Notes: generated by a model from the letters alone, not told the origin. 32,183 bases of DNA from Candidatus Nomurabacteria bacterium (GCA_020631865.1 JACKGS010000005.1:1-32183), one strand, 5' to 3'. Positions 15,410 through 23,147 are shown, numbered from the stretch's first letter. Made by a program: numbers and translations.

Positions 15410-16879
15410 TCAGTTATTTGATGGTGGCGTATAAACTAGCCATCGGACTTGATTTATTTCAACGGCATCTACCAGTGCCCTTACTGTAGGGTCAGCGTAC
15501 GGTAGAATGTTGGCATCTAGTTTTTCTTGTGTGATAATTTTACCACCTTCACTAGCGTTATGTAAGTCAAATTTTGGTATACACTTTGTTTTGCTAGCTA
15601 AAATTAATGATTGCAACGCCTGGTTTTGTGATAAAACAATACATGCGGAACTCGCACTGGAATTTTTATTTAACTCCTCTTGTAGTGAGGTTAAATCATT
15701 ATTGAAGATTGCCTTTGTTTGTGATTGAGATGGCCATAATGTGAAATAAATTGCATGATGCAGTAAGGTTGTTATGACGCATAACAATACCAGAGGTATA
15801 TACGCAGTTAATCGGGCATATGGATTATTGGGAAATACCTGATTCCATCTGTGAAGCAAGTGTCTCATTCCCGCTGTTACACAAATGATTGCTGGTATAA
15901 GAAGTAGGCTTGATCCGGCTCCATCTCCCAGTAGCCCGCCAATGATAATTAAAAGTACAAAAAGTTCGATTACTAATAAGTTCAGTCTATTGAGTTTTGT
16001 TTTGAAAAGCATATATATCCCAAATAATGCAATAATGACAACCGAGAATCTTATAAATAATATGCCGGTAGTGCTAAACTGAGCATTTGCAGTGGGTATT
16101 GCTCCTGCGATTGAAGCGGTGTTTAAGAATATATTTTTGAAGAATGCCGTAAATGACAGTCCATTTAATGGAATGAGCGTCTTCATGAACTGCGTATTAT
16201 TAAAAGCACTAAAAATGAAAGCTATAAATGCTGCAAGTATAGCAACTCCACTTCCGATAATCACAGCGTTATTATTTTCGAGCAATCTGGATCGAAAAGT
16301 TTTATTAAATATAAGTACTGAAGCCAAGGAGAATGCTGCGAATATTCCGAGTGGCGTAAAAAGGAGGCCAATCGACGACATTGTTAAAAAGAATAGTCCA
16401 ACTTTTTGTTTTTCTAGAAGTTTTGTTAATCCAAGTAGTGCCAATACCAGCCAAAAACTGAATTCAATATAATTTGTACCTGATCTAGCAAAATACAGTA
16501 CCCAGTCTGAGCTTAAAAATATTGACGTACTGATTAAGGCGGCCGGTTTGCCAAACCACTTTTTCAATAAGCTATAGAGAATAAATGCCGTAGCGATAGT
16601 TAAGACCACGCTTGGTAGTCGTATGGCTAGGGTGTTGATATCGAATAACTTCATACTCAGCCATTGTAAATCGGCATGGGCCAAGCTCACGGGTAAGTCA
16701 AGTATACCTCGTGTACTAATGTGTGCTGATGCTGTAGACAGCTCATCTGCACTAAGCCCACCGTTTAGTGTGGTTAAGCGCCAGAGTAGGAAGTATAGAC
16801 CAAAAGCAAATACAATAGTGTAGCCAAACCAATAACGGTAATTGTAAAAGAGTACTTCTTTTAGTGAGCGAATCTTCAT
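15410..16879 (-). CDS. GT39-like membrane glycosyltransferase
   Basis: A 489-residue integral membrane protein of the GT-C fold (ArnT/PMT/GT39 type), which moves a sugar from a polyprenyl-phosphate donor to an acceptor on the outer face. After the first membrane helix the loop has the catalytic-type Asp-Glu pair in GLSADELSTA (D45, E46). A second conserved patch is DWVLYFARSGTNYIEFSF. About 11 membrane segments are followed by a soluble outer C-terminal part (about residues 400-489). Acceptor unknown; Ser/Thr-rich surface proteins are present in this window, so protein O-glycosylation is possible but unproven. TATACT lies 8 nt before the ATG; no Shine-Dalgarno. Confidence 0.75.
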   Translation of the reverse strand: MKIRSLKEVLFYNYRYWFGYTIVFAFGLYFLLWRLTTLNGGLSADELSTASAHISTRGILDLPVSLAHADLQWLSMKLFDINTLAIRLPSVVLTIATAFILYSLLKKWFGKPAALISTSIFLSSDWVLYFARSGTNYIEFSFWLVLALLGLTKLLEKQKVGLFFLTMSSIGLLFTPLGIFAAFSLASVLIFNKTFRSRLLENNNAVIIGSGVAILAAFIAFIFSAFNNTQFMKTLIPLNGLSFTAFFKNIFLNTASIAGAIPTANAQFSTTGILFIRFSVVIIALFGIYMLFKTKLNRLNLLVIELFVLLIIIGGLLGDGAGSSLLLIPAIICVTAGMRHLLHRWNQVFPNNPYARLTAYIPLVLLCVITTLLHHAIYFTLWPSQSQTKAIFNNDLTSLQEELNKNSSASSACIVLSQNQALQSLILASKTKCIPKFDLHNASEGGKIITQEKLDANILPYADPTVRALVDAVEINQVRWLVYTPPSNN

Positions 16880-16887
16880 TTATATAC

Positions 16888-16893
16888 AGTATA
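16888..16893 (-). promoter_or_regulatory. -10 box before the GT39-like gene
   Basis: TATACT on the minus strand, 8 nt before the ATG at 16879, in the 65-nt gap after dnaB. It fits a near-leaderless transcript. Confidence 0.45.
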
Positions 16894-16944
16894 TCACCTG
16901 TTCTCTAGACGGCATATTTGTTATTAAAAAATATTTTATAGTAA

Positions 16945-18300
16945 CTAGTGCTTGTTATCTAGTGAAAGGAATTTTAATTTTTCTGGGTGGAAGTAGAGCT
17001 CTATTCTTCCAGTTGGACCGTTACGATGCTTGGCTAGAATTAAGTCTGTAATATGTTGTCGATCTGTTTCTGGATTGTAATAATCTTCGCGATATAAGAA
17101 GGCTACGATATCGGCATCTTGCTCTATTGAGCCTGATTCTCGAAGGTCGGCAAGTTGAGGTATTTGAGGGTGGCGACTTTCAACAGATCGGCTTAACTGA
17201 GAAAGTGCGATTACTGGGACGTTGAGCTCTCTGGCAATAAGCTTTAAACCGCGGCTGATTTCACTTACTTCTTGTACTCGATTAAATTCGCTTCCGCCAC
17301 TTCGTCCTCCACTCATTAACTGTAAATAATCGATAACAATCAATCCTAAAGGGTGTTTTTGAGCCTCTCTTCTGGCTTTTGTGCGCATTTCAAGTACGGT
17401 GATTCCTGGTGTGTCGTCAATATATATTGGGGCTTCAGAGAGTTCGCCCATGGCGTGTCCAAGTTTTTCAAAATCTTCATCGCTAAGGTTTCCGGTACGA
17501 ATGTTCCAGGCATCTACTCCTGATTCTGATGACAGCATTCTATCTACAAGTTGATCTTTACTCATCTCTAGACTGAAGAATAATACAGCTTGCTTTTCAT
17601 GGATAGCTACATTTTGAGCCAGGTTTAATACAAAGGCTGTTTTTCCCATAGCTGGCCTAGCCGCTAAAATTATTAGGTCTGATTTTTGCAAGCCGGCTGT
17701 TTTATTATCTAAATCTCTCCAACCAGATCTTACGCCTCGTAATTGACCTTTATTTTTATGTAGATCATCTAGCCTATCAAACCCTTCTGCGAGTATTTGC
17801 TCAATAGAGACTAAATCTTGTTTGGTGGTATGTTGCGAAACAGCAAAGAGCCGTTTCTCGGCTTCTTCTAGGATTTCTTGTACGGAACTTTCTCCATCTC
17901 CAAAACTAAGATTTACGATATCTTCAGAAGCCCGTATAAGCTTTCTTCTGGTGGACTTTTCGGCCACTAAGTCTGCATAGTGCTCTCCGTGGGCTGCGGT
18001 TGGAACGGCGTTGGTAAGTTCGGTTAAATAGCTTGAGCCACCAACCTGCTCTAGTTCATCGGAGTCCTTTAGGCTACTTGATAAAGTTAGTAGATCAACT
18101 GGCTTGTGTTTTTCATATAGCTTAAGCATGTGCTCATAAATAATTCCATGTCTTTTTTCATAAAAATCTGAGCCATTAATTTTATCAGCAACGCTAGTAA
18201 TAACTTCGTCTTCAATAAGTATTGAACCCAACAGGCTCACTTCTGCATCAACGTTTTGCGGTGGTAGTTTCGCTCCTTTGGGGAGTTTGTTTTCAGGCAT
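16945..18300 (-). CDS. dnaB: Replicative DNA helicase DnaB
   Basis: Hexameric helicase of the replication fork, 451 residues. The N-terminal helical domain (about 12-115, PPQNVDAEVSLLGSILI) is followed by the linker and a RecA-like domain from about 180. Walker A is ARPAMGKT (214-221), with the DnaB blocks LFFSLEMSKDQLVDRML, LIVIDYLQLMSG and LSQLSRSVESR, and the C-terminal ADLRESGSIEQDAD. No intein is present. It overlaps the end of dnaX by 8 nt, so the two replication proteins are translationally coupled. Confidence 0.95.
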   Translation of the reverse strand: MPENKLPKGAKLPPQNVDAEVSLLGSILIEDEVITSVADKINGSDFYEKRHGIIYEHMLKLYEKHKPVDLLTLSSSLKDSDELEQVGGSSYLTELTNAVPTAAHGEHYADLVAEKSTRRKLIRASEDIVNLSFGDGESSVQEILEEAEKRLFAVSQHTTKQDLVSIEQILAEGFDRLDDLHKNKGQLRGVRSGWRDLDNKTAGLQKSDLIILAARPAMGKTAFVLNLAQNVAIHEKQAVLFFSLEMSKDQLVDRMLSSESGVDAWNIRTGNLSDEDFEKLGHAMGELSEAPIYIDDTPGITVLEMRTKARREAQKHPLGLIVIDYLQLMSGGRSGGSEFNRVQEVSEISRGLKLIARELNVPVIALSQLSRSVESRHPQIPQLADLRESGSIEQDADIVAFLYREDYYNPETDRQHITDLILAKHRNGPTGRIELYFHPEKLKFLSLDNKH

Positions 18301-19783
18301 TAATCACTTCTCCTCCACCCATAATATCTTGAACATTGCTTATTAGTGAAGCATGAGCAGAGTCCACGGGTTTGATTAATGGTGGTTTAACGGATGAATT
18401 TACCTCTGTAATTACTTCGGGTGCACTTCTGGTTATCTCTTCAAAAGTCTCACAAATTATAGATTTATATTTGTGGTCATCCAGTTTCTTTTTATGAAAT
18501 GGAAAGCGAACTTTTAATGTTAATGTGTCGTCCACTAAGGCTGGCTCTGAAGATTTTAGTAAAGTATAGAGTGAGTTGTTTTTCTCTTTGACAGTAGTTA
18601 ATATTTTTGGCCAAATTTGTGTAATATCTTCGGTGATACTATTCTTCGGCTCTGTTGAGCTTTTCTGAGCTTCAATATTTTCTTCAGCATTTACTTCAAC
18701 TGGCGCCTCTTCTTCAGCTTTAGGTTTAATGAGTTGAGGTATAGTTTCTTGTGTGGTCGCTTTGGGCTCAGCCGACTTGTATTGAGTGGGTTGTTGTGGT
18801 GATTGCTCTGATGTCATGTTTGCCATAGCTGCTTCAATTAATACTGAATCTAATTTAAGTTTTGGGTAGTATGCACCGTTCACTTCCATTAGGTTATTTA
18901 GTATATTTAGAATCTGACGATCTGGGCTGGAGTATATCAATTTGCTTAAATACTTTATTAATTGCTCGGCTATCATATTAGCGGTTAGTCCGCGTTCTTC
19001 GAGGTCGTTTAATATACTTTTTATACTGCTCCAATCGCCAGTTTTGGTATGACTCAGTATTTTTTCAAGATATATGTCTGGAGCTAGACCAAGTAGCTGG
19101 TTAAGATATTCTACGGTCACGTGATCGCTCGACATACTGACTTGATCGAGCAAGCTTATGCTATCTCTAAAGCTACCTCCTCCATGTTCAGCAAGAATGT
19201 CTAGTGCATCATCATCGATATTTATATTTTCTTGATCTGATATGTGTCGCAGATGTTTACTTACTTTATTTATCGGAACTAATCTGAACGAGTGTTTTTG
19301 AGTGCGACTTAGTATTGTTGCGGGTAGTTTATGTATCTCTGTAGTAGCTAATATGAATATTACATGCTTTGGAGGTTCTTCAAGTGTCTTTAGTAGTGCA
19401 TTGAAGCTTTCGGTTGTGAGCATGTGTACTTCATCGATAATGTACACTTTATATTTTGCATTAATAGGTGCAATATTAACTTTTTCCCTGAGGTCTCTAA
19501 TGTCTTCAATGCGTCGATTGCTTGCAGCGTCAATTTCAATGATATCCAGGTGCTGCTTTGTCTCATACGGTAGATTATTAAGTTCGTGCGCTAAAATTCG
19601 GGCTACTGAAGTTTTTCCGGTTCCACGAGGGCCGGTAAACAGGTAGGCATGATTAACAGCGCCCTTTTTTAGGGCGTTTTGTAATGTCGTAGTGATGTGT
19701 TCTTGGCCAACAATTTCACTCAATTTTTTTGAGCGGTACTTTCTGTACAGAGCTTGATGACCACCCTGTTTGTTATCTCCCAT
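18293..19783 (-). CDS. dnaX: DNA polymerase III subunit gamma/tau, zinc module missing
   Basis: Clamp-loader ATPase of 496 residues. Walker A is GPRGTGKT (51-58), Walker B IIDEVHML (about 115-122), the sensor motif ATTE, and domain III starts near 230. The Cys4 zinc-binding module normally placed between Walker A and IEIDAASN is deleted: the segment is HELNNLPYETKQHLD, with no cysteine. The SRC motif reads SRTQKHSF, so its Cys is also gone. The C-terminal tau-like part (about 330-496) is acidic and low in complexity. TATACT lies 9 nt before the ATG. No convincing slippery heptamer for a gamma form is seen. Confidence 0.93.
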   Translation of the reverse strand: MGDNKQGGHQALYRKYRSKKLSEIVGQEHITTTLQNALKKGAVNHAYLFTGPRGTGKTSVARILAHELNNLPYETKQHLDIIEIDAASNRRIEDIRDLREKVNIAPINAKYKVYIIDEVHMLTTESFNALLKTLEEPPKHVIFILATTEIHKLPATILSRTQKHSFRLVPINKVSKHLRHISDQENINIDDDALDILAEHGGGSFRDSISLLDQVSMSSDHVTVEYLNQLLGLAPDIYLEKILSHTKTGDWSSIKSILNDLEERGLTANMIAEQLIKYLSKLIYSSPDRQILNILNNLMEVNGAYYPKLKLDSVLIEAAMANMTSEQSPQQPTQYKSAEPKATTQETIPQLIKPKAEEEAPVEVNAEENIEAQKSSTEPKNSITEDITQIWPKILTTVKEKNNSLYTLLKSSEPALVDDTLTLKVRFPFHKKKLDDHKYKSIICETFEEITRSAPEVITEVNSSVKPPLIKPVDSAHASLISNVQDIMGGGEVINA

Positions 19784-19843
19784 AGTATTACTAGTATATA
19801 GTGGAACGAGTGAAGTATCTAGTCGAGAACGTTGTAATTTGGC

Positions 19844-20353
19844 CTATAGAGCGGCTTCTAGTGCAGCCCATTCAACATCGGTGTCGTCTTCTGGAAGAAT
19901 TACGCTGATCTGATCACCAACTTGACCTTTGAAGTATGTAATACTGGCAAGAAGTATGTGGTATTCTTTGCCTGCAACGTCTACAAAATATGATCCATCG
20001 TGTTGAACAAGTGTTCCGATAACTTGCTTTCTAGGAACTGGACCGATTTGTTTATATATAAACCCACCATCTTCAGCGATCGTTAGTTTTAAAATGTCAC
20101 CTTGTACAAGCTTTGATTTACTGGCGTAGTTTGCTGGGACTGGGTATGTTTTACCATCGGGACCGAGCATATTCTGGCCATCAAATACGCCTTCAAGTAC
20201 TTTCCCGGCAACTTCTTCTCTGTGAGAAAAATCAATCGCTGGATCATCACCTACCAGGCTTGTTAGTAATTCCCTTGCAGCCGCTAAGTTAGTTTCTGCT
20301 TCATTTAATAATGCCTTTAGGCGCTTGACTTGTTTTTCTGGTAATTCACTCAT
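19844..20353 (-). CDS. Conserved protein of unknown function
   Basis: A 169-residue acidic protein. Residues about 3-37 form a helix or short coiled coil (EKQVKRLKALLNEAETNLAA). The rest is beta-rich, with VLEGVFDGQNMLGPDGKTYP, NYASKSKLVQGDILKLTI and FIYKQIGPVPRKQVIG. I recall similar proteins in Patescibacteria genomes but know no function. AAGGG lies 8 nt before the ATG. A good promoter precedes it, so it is a unit separate from dnaX and from rplL. Confidence 0.75.
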   Translation of the reverse strand: MSELPEKQVKRLKALLNEAETNLAAARELLTSLVGDDPAIDFSHREEVAGKVLEGVFDGQNMLGPDGKTYPVPANYASKSKLVQGDILKLTIAEDGGFIYKQIGPVPRKQVIGTLVQHDGSYFVDVAGKEYHILLASITYFKGQVGDQISVILPEDDTDVEWAALEAAL

Positions 20354-20397
20354 CTCATAAACCCTTATTTTTTATTTACTCGCATCTTATCAGTATC

Positions 20398-20426
20398 AGA
20401 TTATCACGATATATGTTACGAGTCAA
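20398..20426 (-). promoter_or_regulatory. Promoter of the conserved unknown gene
   Basis: Minus-strand TTGACT (20426-20421), a 17-nt spacer, and TAATCT (20403-20398). The transcript would start near 20391. Confidence 0.6.
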
Positions 20427-20480
20427 TAAGTTTTCCACAGCTCAGATGTACTTCAAATAGTGTTATATTTTAACCTAAAA

Positions 20481-20514
20481 TTTAAAGAAGGCCGTACGAT
20501 AGGCCTTCTTTAAA
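20481..20514 (-). terminator. Intrinsic terminator of rplJ-rplL
   Basis: Perfect 13-bp inverted repeat (TTTAAAGAAGGCC at 20481-20493 with 20502-20514, 8-nt loop) 27 nt after the rplL stop, with a short TTTT following on the minus strand. Confidence 0.8.
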
Positions 20515-20540
20515 TATTTATCTGGTCGATTTTTTGAATA

Positions 20541-20921
20541 TTAGACTAATTCTACTACAGCACCAGCTTCTTCAAGTGCTTTTTTGGCAGCTTCAGCATC
20601 GTCTTTGCTGACTTTTTCTTTGACAGCCTTTGGCGCACCATCAACGATTGCTTTTGCTTCACCTAAGCCAAGTCCGGTGATTTCTTTGACTGCTTTGATG
20701 ACAGCAACTTTTTGAGCGCCAGCGTCCTTAAGCATTACATCAAATTCACTTTTTTCATCATCACCACCAGCGGCTTCGCCGCCAGCAGCTGGGCCTGCGA
20801 CTGCAACTGCAGCAGCTGCTGGCTCAATACCGTATTCATCTTTTAAGATATTCTTAAGTTCATTTACTTCTAGCACAGTTAACTTAGTCAAGTCTTCTGC
20901 TAACTTCTTTAAATCAGCCAT
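20541..20921 (-). CDS. rplL: Ribosomal protein L7/L12
   Basis: Stalk protein that recruits translation factors, 126 residues. It has the N-terminal dimerisation helices (LKKLAEDLTKLTVLEVNELK), an Ala/Gly hinge (about 35-55) and the C-terminal domain with VIKAVKEITGLGLGEAKAIV. It follows rplJ on the same transcript (57-nt gap) with its own GGAGA before the ATG, and is closed by an intrinsic terminator. Confidence 0.96.
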   Translation of the reverse strand: MADLKKLAEDLTKLTVLEVNELKNILKDEYGIEPAAAAVAVAGPAAGGEAAGGDDEKSEFDVMLKDAGAQKVAVIKAVKEITGLGLGEAKAIVDGAPKAVKEKVSKDDAEAAKKALEEAGAVVELV

Positions 20922-20978
20922 TATTGATTCTCCAATTAAATTCTTAATTTATTAAATATTCATTTATGCAACTGCGAA

Positions 20979-21500
20979 CTATGCCGCTTTTGCTTCGATA
21001 CCATCTAGTAATCCGTGAAGATTACCTGATAGTCCACTAACTACATCATTTAGAGGTGAAGATAGTGTTGCAATCACTTGAGCGATAAGCTCGTTCTTGC
21101 TTGGTAGTGTTGCGAGTGCTTTGACGTCTTCTGCGCTTAGCAAATTGCCTTCGTTTGAAATTGCTCCAGTGAGCTTAAGCTCTCCGTTGGTTTTTGCAAA
21201 ATTGGCGAGAACCTGCGCTGGTGCAACCTCGTCTTTTTGGCTTACTGCATATAACAATTGCCCAACAAGAACAGAGGTGTCAACATTTTTAAGCGTATCA
21301 TTTTGTAAAAGTGCAACCTTCACAAGTCGATTTTTAATAACTTTTATAGAAACGCCTTGTTCTCTTGCGGCTCTACGAAGTTTTTGTAAATCTGACACGC
21401 TTAAGCCATCATACTGTGCAAATACAGTCATTTTAGCTGAAGAAAGTAGGTCAGTCATCTCGCTCACTAAGGATTGTTTTTTATCGCGACTAATTGCCAT
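20979..21500 (-). CDS. rplJ: Ribosomal protein L10
   Basis: Base of the L7/L12 stalk, 173 residues. The N-terminal rRNA-binding part starts MAISRDKKQSLVSEMTDLLS and contains QYDGLSVSDLQKLRRAAREQ and KVIKNRLVKVAL. The C-terminal helix that binds L12 dimers ends GLLDGIEAKAA. AAAGGA precedes the ATG at 7 nt. The 190-nt leader upstream has a conditional terminator, so the operon is probably under autogenous attenuation. It is detached from secE-nusG-rplK-rplA, which lies 6 kb away. Confidence 0.95.
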   Translation of the reverse strand: MAISRDKKQSLVSEMTDLLSSAKMTVFAQYDGLSVSDLQKLRRAAREQGVSIKVIKNRLVKVALLQNDTLKNVDTSVLVGQLLYAVSQKDEVAPAQVLANFAKTNGELKLTGAISNEGNLLSAEDVKALATLPSKNELIAQVIATLSSPLNDVVSGLSGNLHGLLDGIEAKAA

Positions 21501-21571
21501 GATGTTCCTTTCGTAAGTTGTTTCTTATTCTGTTCGACCAGATTGTTAATGAACTTGGAGTACTTTTAGAT

Positions 21572-21675
21572 AAAAAATAGTCTTTGGTACTCGCATCGCC
21601 AAAGACTAATCAGAAAATTTAACAAAATTGTTGTTTTCATCTCCTAGGCGTGACTTATATGCGCGCTGTCTTTGG
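21572..21675 (-). promoter_or_regulatory. rplJ leader attenuator (L10-leader-like)
   Basis: On the minus strand a 10-bp hairpin TAGTCTTTGG / CCAAAGACTA (21608-21599 with 21587-21578) is followed at once by UUUUUU (21577-21572): an intrinsic terminator about 70 nt before rplJ. Further 5', CCAAAGAC (21675-21668) can pair with the 5' arm of the terminator and prevent it forming. This mutually exclusive layout matches a ribosomal-protein leader. Confidence 0.7.
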
Positions 21676-21689
21676 TAATGATCTAGATA

Positions 21690-21718
21690 ATACTACACTA
21701 AACCATTCTCTGGGTCAA
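21690..21718 (-). promoter_or_regulatory. Promoter of rplJ-rplL
   Basis: Minus-strand TTGACC (21718-21713), a 17-nt spacer and TAGTAT (21695-21690); TATTAT overlaps at 21692-21687. The -35 lies inside the 3' end of the upstream small gene. Confidence 0.55.
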
Positions 21719-21947
21719 TAGGTATATCTTGAATGATTCTGGTGCCTTCTGCGGTCTCTAGTTCATTTATCGCCGAAAGAGGGCTAGCAACAGTATTAAT
21801 GATTACTGGAGAACCAAGAATGTGATAGATATTTGTATTAACCTCAGGTTTAACGCTCGGATCTGGGTAAAGCAGTTCTTTGGCTAAGCTGCTACCTGTT
21901 TCTTTAATAAATGCTTTAATAGCTGAATCTGGGTATTGATTATTCAT
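21693..21947 (-). CDS. Small unknown protein, 84 residues
   Basis: Not recognised. It begins MNNQYPDSAIKAFIKETGSS and ends IPIDPENGLV. It is acidic and soluble, with no cysteine. It starts 2 nt after the stop of the upstream small gene, with GGGGTG ahead of the ATG, so the two are co-translated. Both lie behind a structured leader. The rplJ promoter overlaps its 3' end. Confidence 0.6.
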   Translation of the reverse strand: MNNQYPDSAIKAFIKETGSSLAKELLYPDPSVKPEVNTNIYHILGSPVIINTVASPLSAINELETAEGTRIIQDIPIDPENGLV

Positions 21948-21949
21948 GG

Positions 21950-22204
21950 TTACACCCCGTAGCTCAACGGATCATTAGTATTCTTCTTAACATACGGAGT
22001 AGTAGATTCTGTACCGGAATACGGAACTTCTTGTATATATGTTGTGTGAGTGTTTTGGGGCGGCGTGGAGTCAGTTTGTTTATGAGGTCCTCCGCCACAC
22101 TTCCATGACGCCCAATCTTCTTCTCCAGGCAGTAGAGGCACACCGCTCATCCCGCCATTTTCATACCATTCTGTAAATTCTGGCACTTGATTATACTTAG
22201 ACAT
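21950..22204 (-). CDS. Small unknown protein, 84 residues, behind a structured leader
   Basis: Not recognised. The ATG at 22204 has AAGGAG at 7 nt and is preferred over longer in-frame starts. The product (MSKYNQVPEFTEWYENGGMS, then GEEDWASWKCGGGPHKQ) is Trp/Gly-rich in the first half, with a single Cys next to GGG, and Thr/Pro/Ser-rich in the second half. No membrane segment or signal peptide. It is expressed from a consensus promoter through a leader of about 147 nt with switch-like hairpins. A function cannot be given. Confidence 0.65.
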   Translation of the reverse strand: MSKYNQVPEFTEWYENGGMSGVPLLPGEEDWASWKCGGGPHKQTDSTPPQNTHTTYIQEVPYSGTESTTPYVKKNTNDPLSYGV

Positions 22205-22222
22205 AAATATTCTCCTTAATTT

Positions 22223-22303
22223 AAAAATGAGCATTGAAGCTCATTAATCTTGGCTGTGCTGAAGCCGATTATGCCCGAGCTTCAACATTTATGAAGCACA
22301 GCC
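22223..22303 (-). promoter_or_regulatory. Structured leader with terminator, riboswitch-like
   Basis: In minus-strand RNA, 22303-22295 pairs with 22260-22252 (9 bp), enclosing a 6-bp hairpin (22284-22279 with 22265-22260, sharing one base). Next comes a 7-bp hairpin (22245-22239 with 22232-22226) running into five U, a terminator just before the Shine-Dalgarno. TTGAAGCTC (22285-22277) is a perfect 9-bp complement of GAGCTTCAA (22242-22234), so an antiterminator can replace both hairpins. No known riboswitch class is recognised. Confidence 0.55.
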
Positions 22304-22357
22304 CCGTTAGGCTGAGATTCAGAATTTGTATAAATCTGAAAAATTTCATTAAATTGT

Positions 22358-22386
22358 ACTATATATGTTTGTTATATATCAGTCAA
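22358..22386 (-). promoter_or_regulatory. Promoter of the two small unknown genes
   Basis: Minus-strand TTGACT (22386-22381), exactly 17 nt, then TATAGT (22363-22358). The transcript would start near 22351, about 147 nt before the ATG at 22204. Confidence 0.65.
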
Positions 22387-22405
22387 GTTCACTTAGATGA
22401 AGACA

Positions 22406-22434
22406 TAGACATTTATAATCATATGTGCTATAAT
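22406..22434 (+). promoter_or_regulatory. Promoter of the GGDEF gene
   Basis: TAGACA (22406-22411), a 17-nt spacer and a perfect TATAAT (22429-22434). The predicted start at about 22441 falls at the start codon, so the mRNA is probably leaderless. Confidence 0.65.
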
Positions 22435-22441
22435 AAGTATG

Positions 22442-23146
22442 ATGAAACAATTTTATGAATTTTTGCCTAATGCCAAAAGCATGAAGCGTTTTGTGCGTGA
22501 TGTAGGTAGATTCACGATCGGGAGTTGTCAGCGTGCTTTAGATGTTGGACATGAACTATTTGGAGACAGTAGTTATAGTGATTTGCTTTTCAAGTCAAGA
22601 AATGATGGACTGACTAATATACTTAATCGCGACGGTCTTACAGATGCAATAGAAACTTACTCAAATATTACAGGTGACACAAATTTTTTAGGAGTATTCA
22701 TTGATGTCAAGGGTCTTAGTGAGGTAAATAATAACTACTCACATAAATTGGGAGATCATTTACTTTCAGTTACAGGTTGGGAACTTCGAAAGAAATTTGC
22801 AATACCTGGAAGTCAATTATTAGCTGCAAGAATTGGTGGTGATGAATTTGTAGCACTACTACCTAGTCGACTTTCGACTAATGAAGAGATGCCGATTAGT
22901 TATACAGCAGAAGATGGCGTTGATACTGCTTCAATAAATCTTATCGATAGAATTTCTGATAAAAGGGTGCCGAATGATATTCAATCTGCAATAATGGATC
23001 TTCTTAAGAGTGGTATTACAGAGATAGATTACAGATTCAATGTAGGGGAATTTATTTTTGACCCAGAAAATTCACCAGATGCTTCACTGGGACTTTTCTT
23101 AGAAAGACATGGGTCTAAATATGCTCGCAAACGAATAGTTGAATAG
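22442..23146 (+). CDS. GGDEF-domain protein (putative diguanylate cyclase)
   Basis: Likely makes cyclic di-GMP from GTP. With the second of two adjacent ATGs as start it has 234 residues. A short N-terminal part (1-50) has no membrane segment or sensor domain. The GGDEF domain begins DGLTNILNRDGL (55-66), with the metal-binding Asp in FIDVKGLSEVNNNYSHKLGD (D88) and an intact GGDEF at 132-136. No RxxD inhibitory site precedes it. The last third (about 165-234) has lost some typical cyclase sequence. The promoter gives a leaderless mRNA. It is the only cyclic-di-GMP-related gene seen here, apart from a DHH phosphoesterase of uncertain substrate. Confidence 0.8.
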   Translation: MKQFYEFLPNAKSMKRFVRDVGRFTIGSCQRALDVGHELFGDSSYSDLLFKSRNDGLTNILNRDGLTDAIETYSNITGDTNFLGVFIDVKGLSEVNNNYSHKLGDHLLSVTGWELRKKFAIPGSQLLAARIGGDEFVALLPSRLSTNEEMPISYTAEDGVDTASINLIDRISDKRVPNDIQSAIMDLLKSGITEIDYRFNVGEFIFDPENSPDASLGLFLERHGSKYARKRIVE

Positions 23147-23147
23147 A

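Noticed and set aside
18481..18520. A-rich CAT AAA AAG in dnaX as a frameshift site for a gamma form
   Set aside because: It is T AAA AAG, not the full A AAA AAG heptamer, and lies near the C-terminus rather than after domain III.
20431..20439. DnaA-box-like TTTTCCACA near dnaX/rplL
   Set aside because: A single copy with no cluster, no AT-unwinding repeats and no dnaA gene, so there is no support for an origin.
22240..22330. tRNA-like folding region before the small unknown genes
   Set aside because: No T-loop consensus, no acceptor pairing ending in an appropriate 3' side; hairpins fit a leader attenuator.
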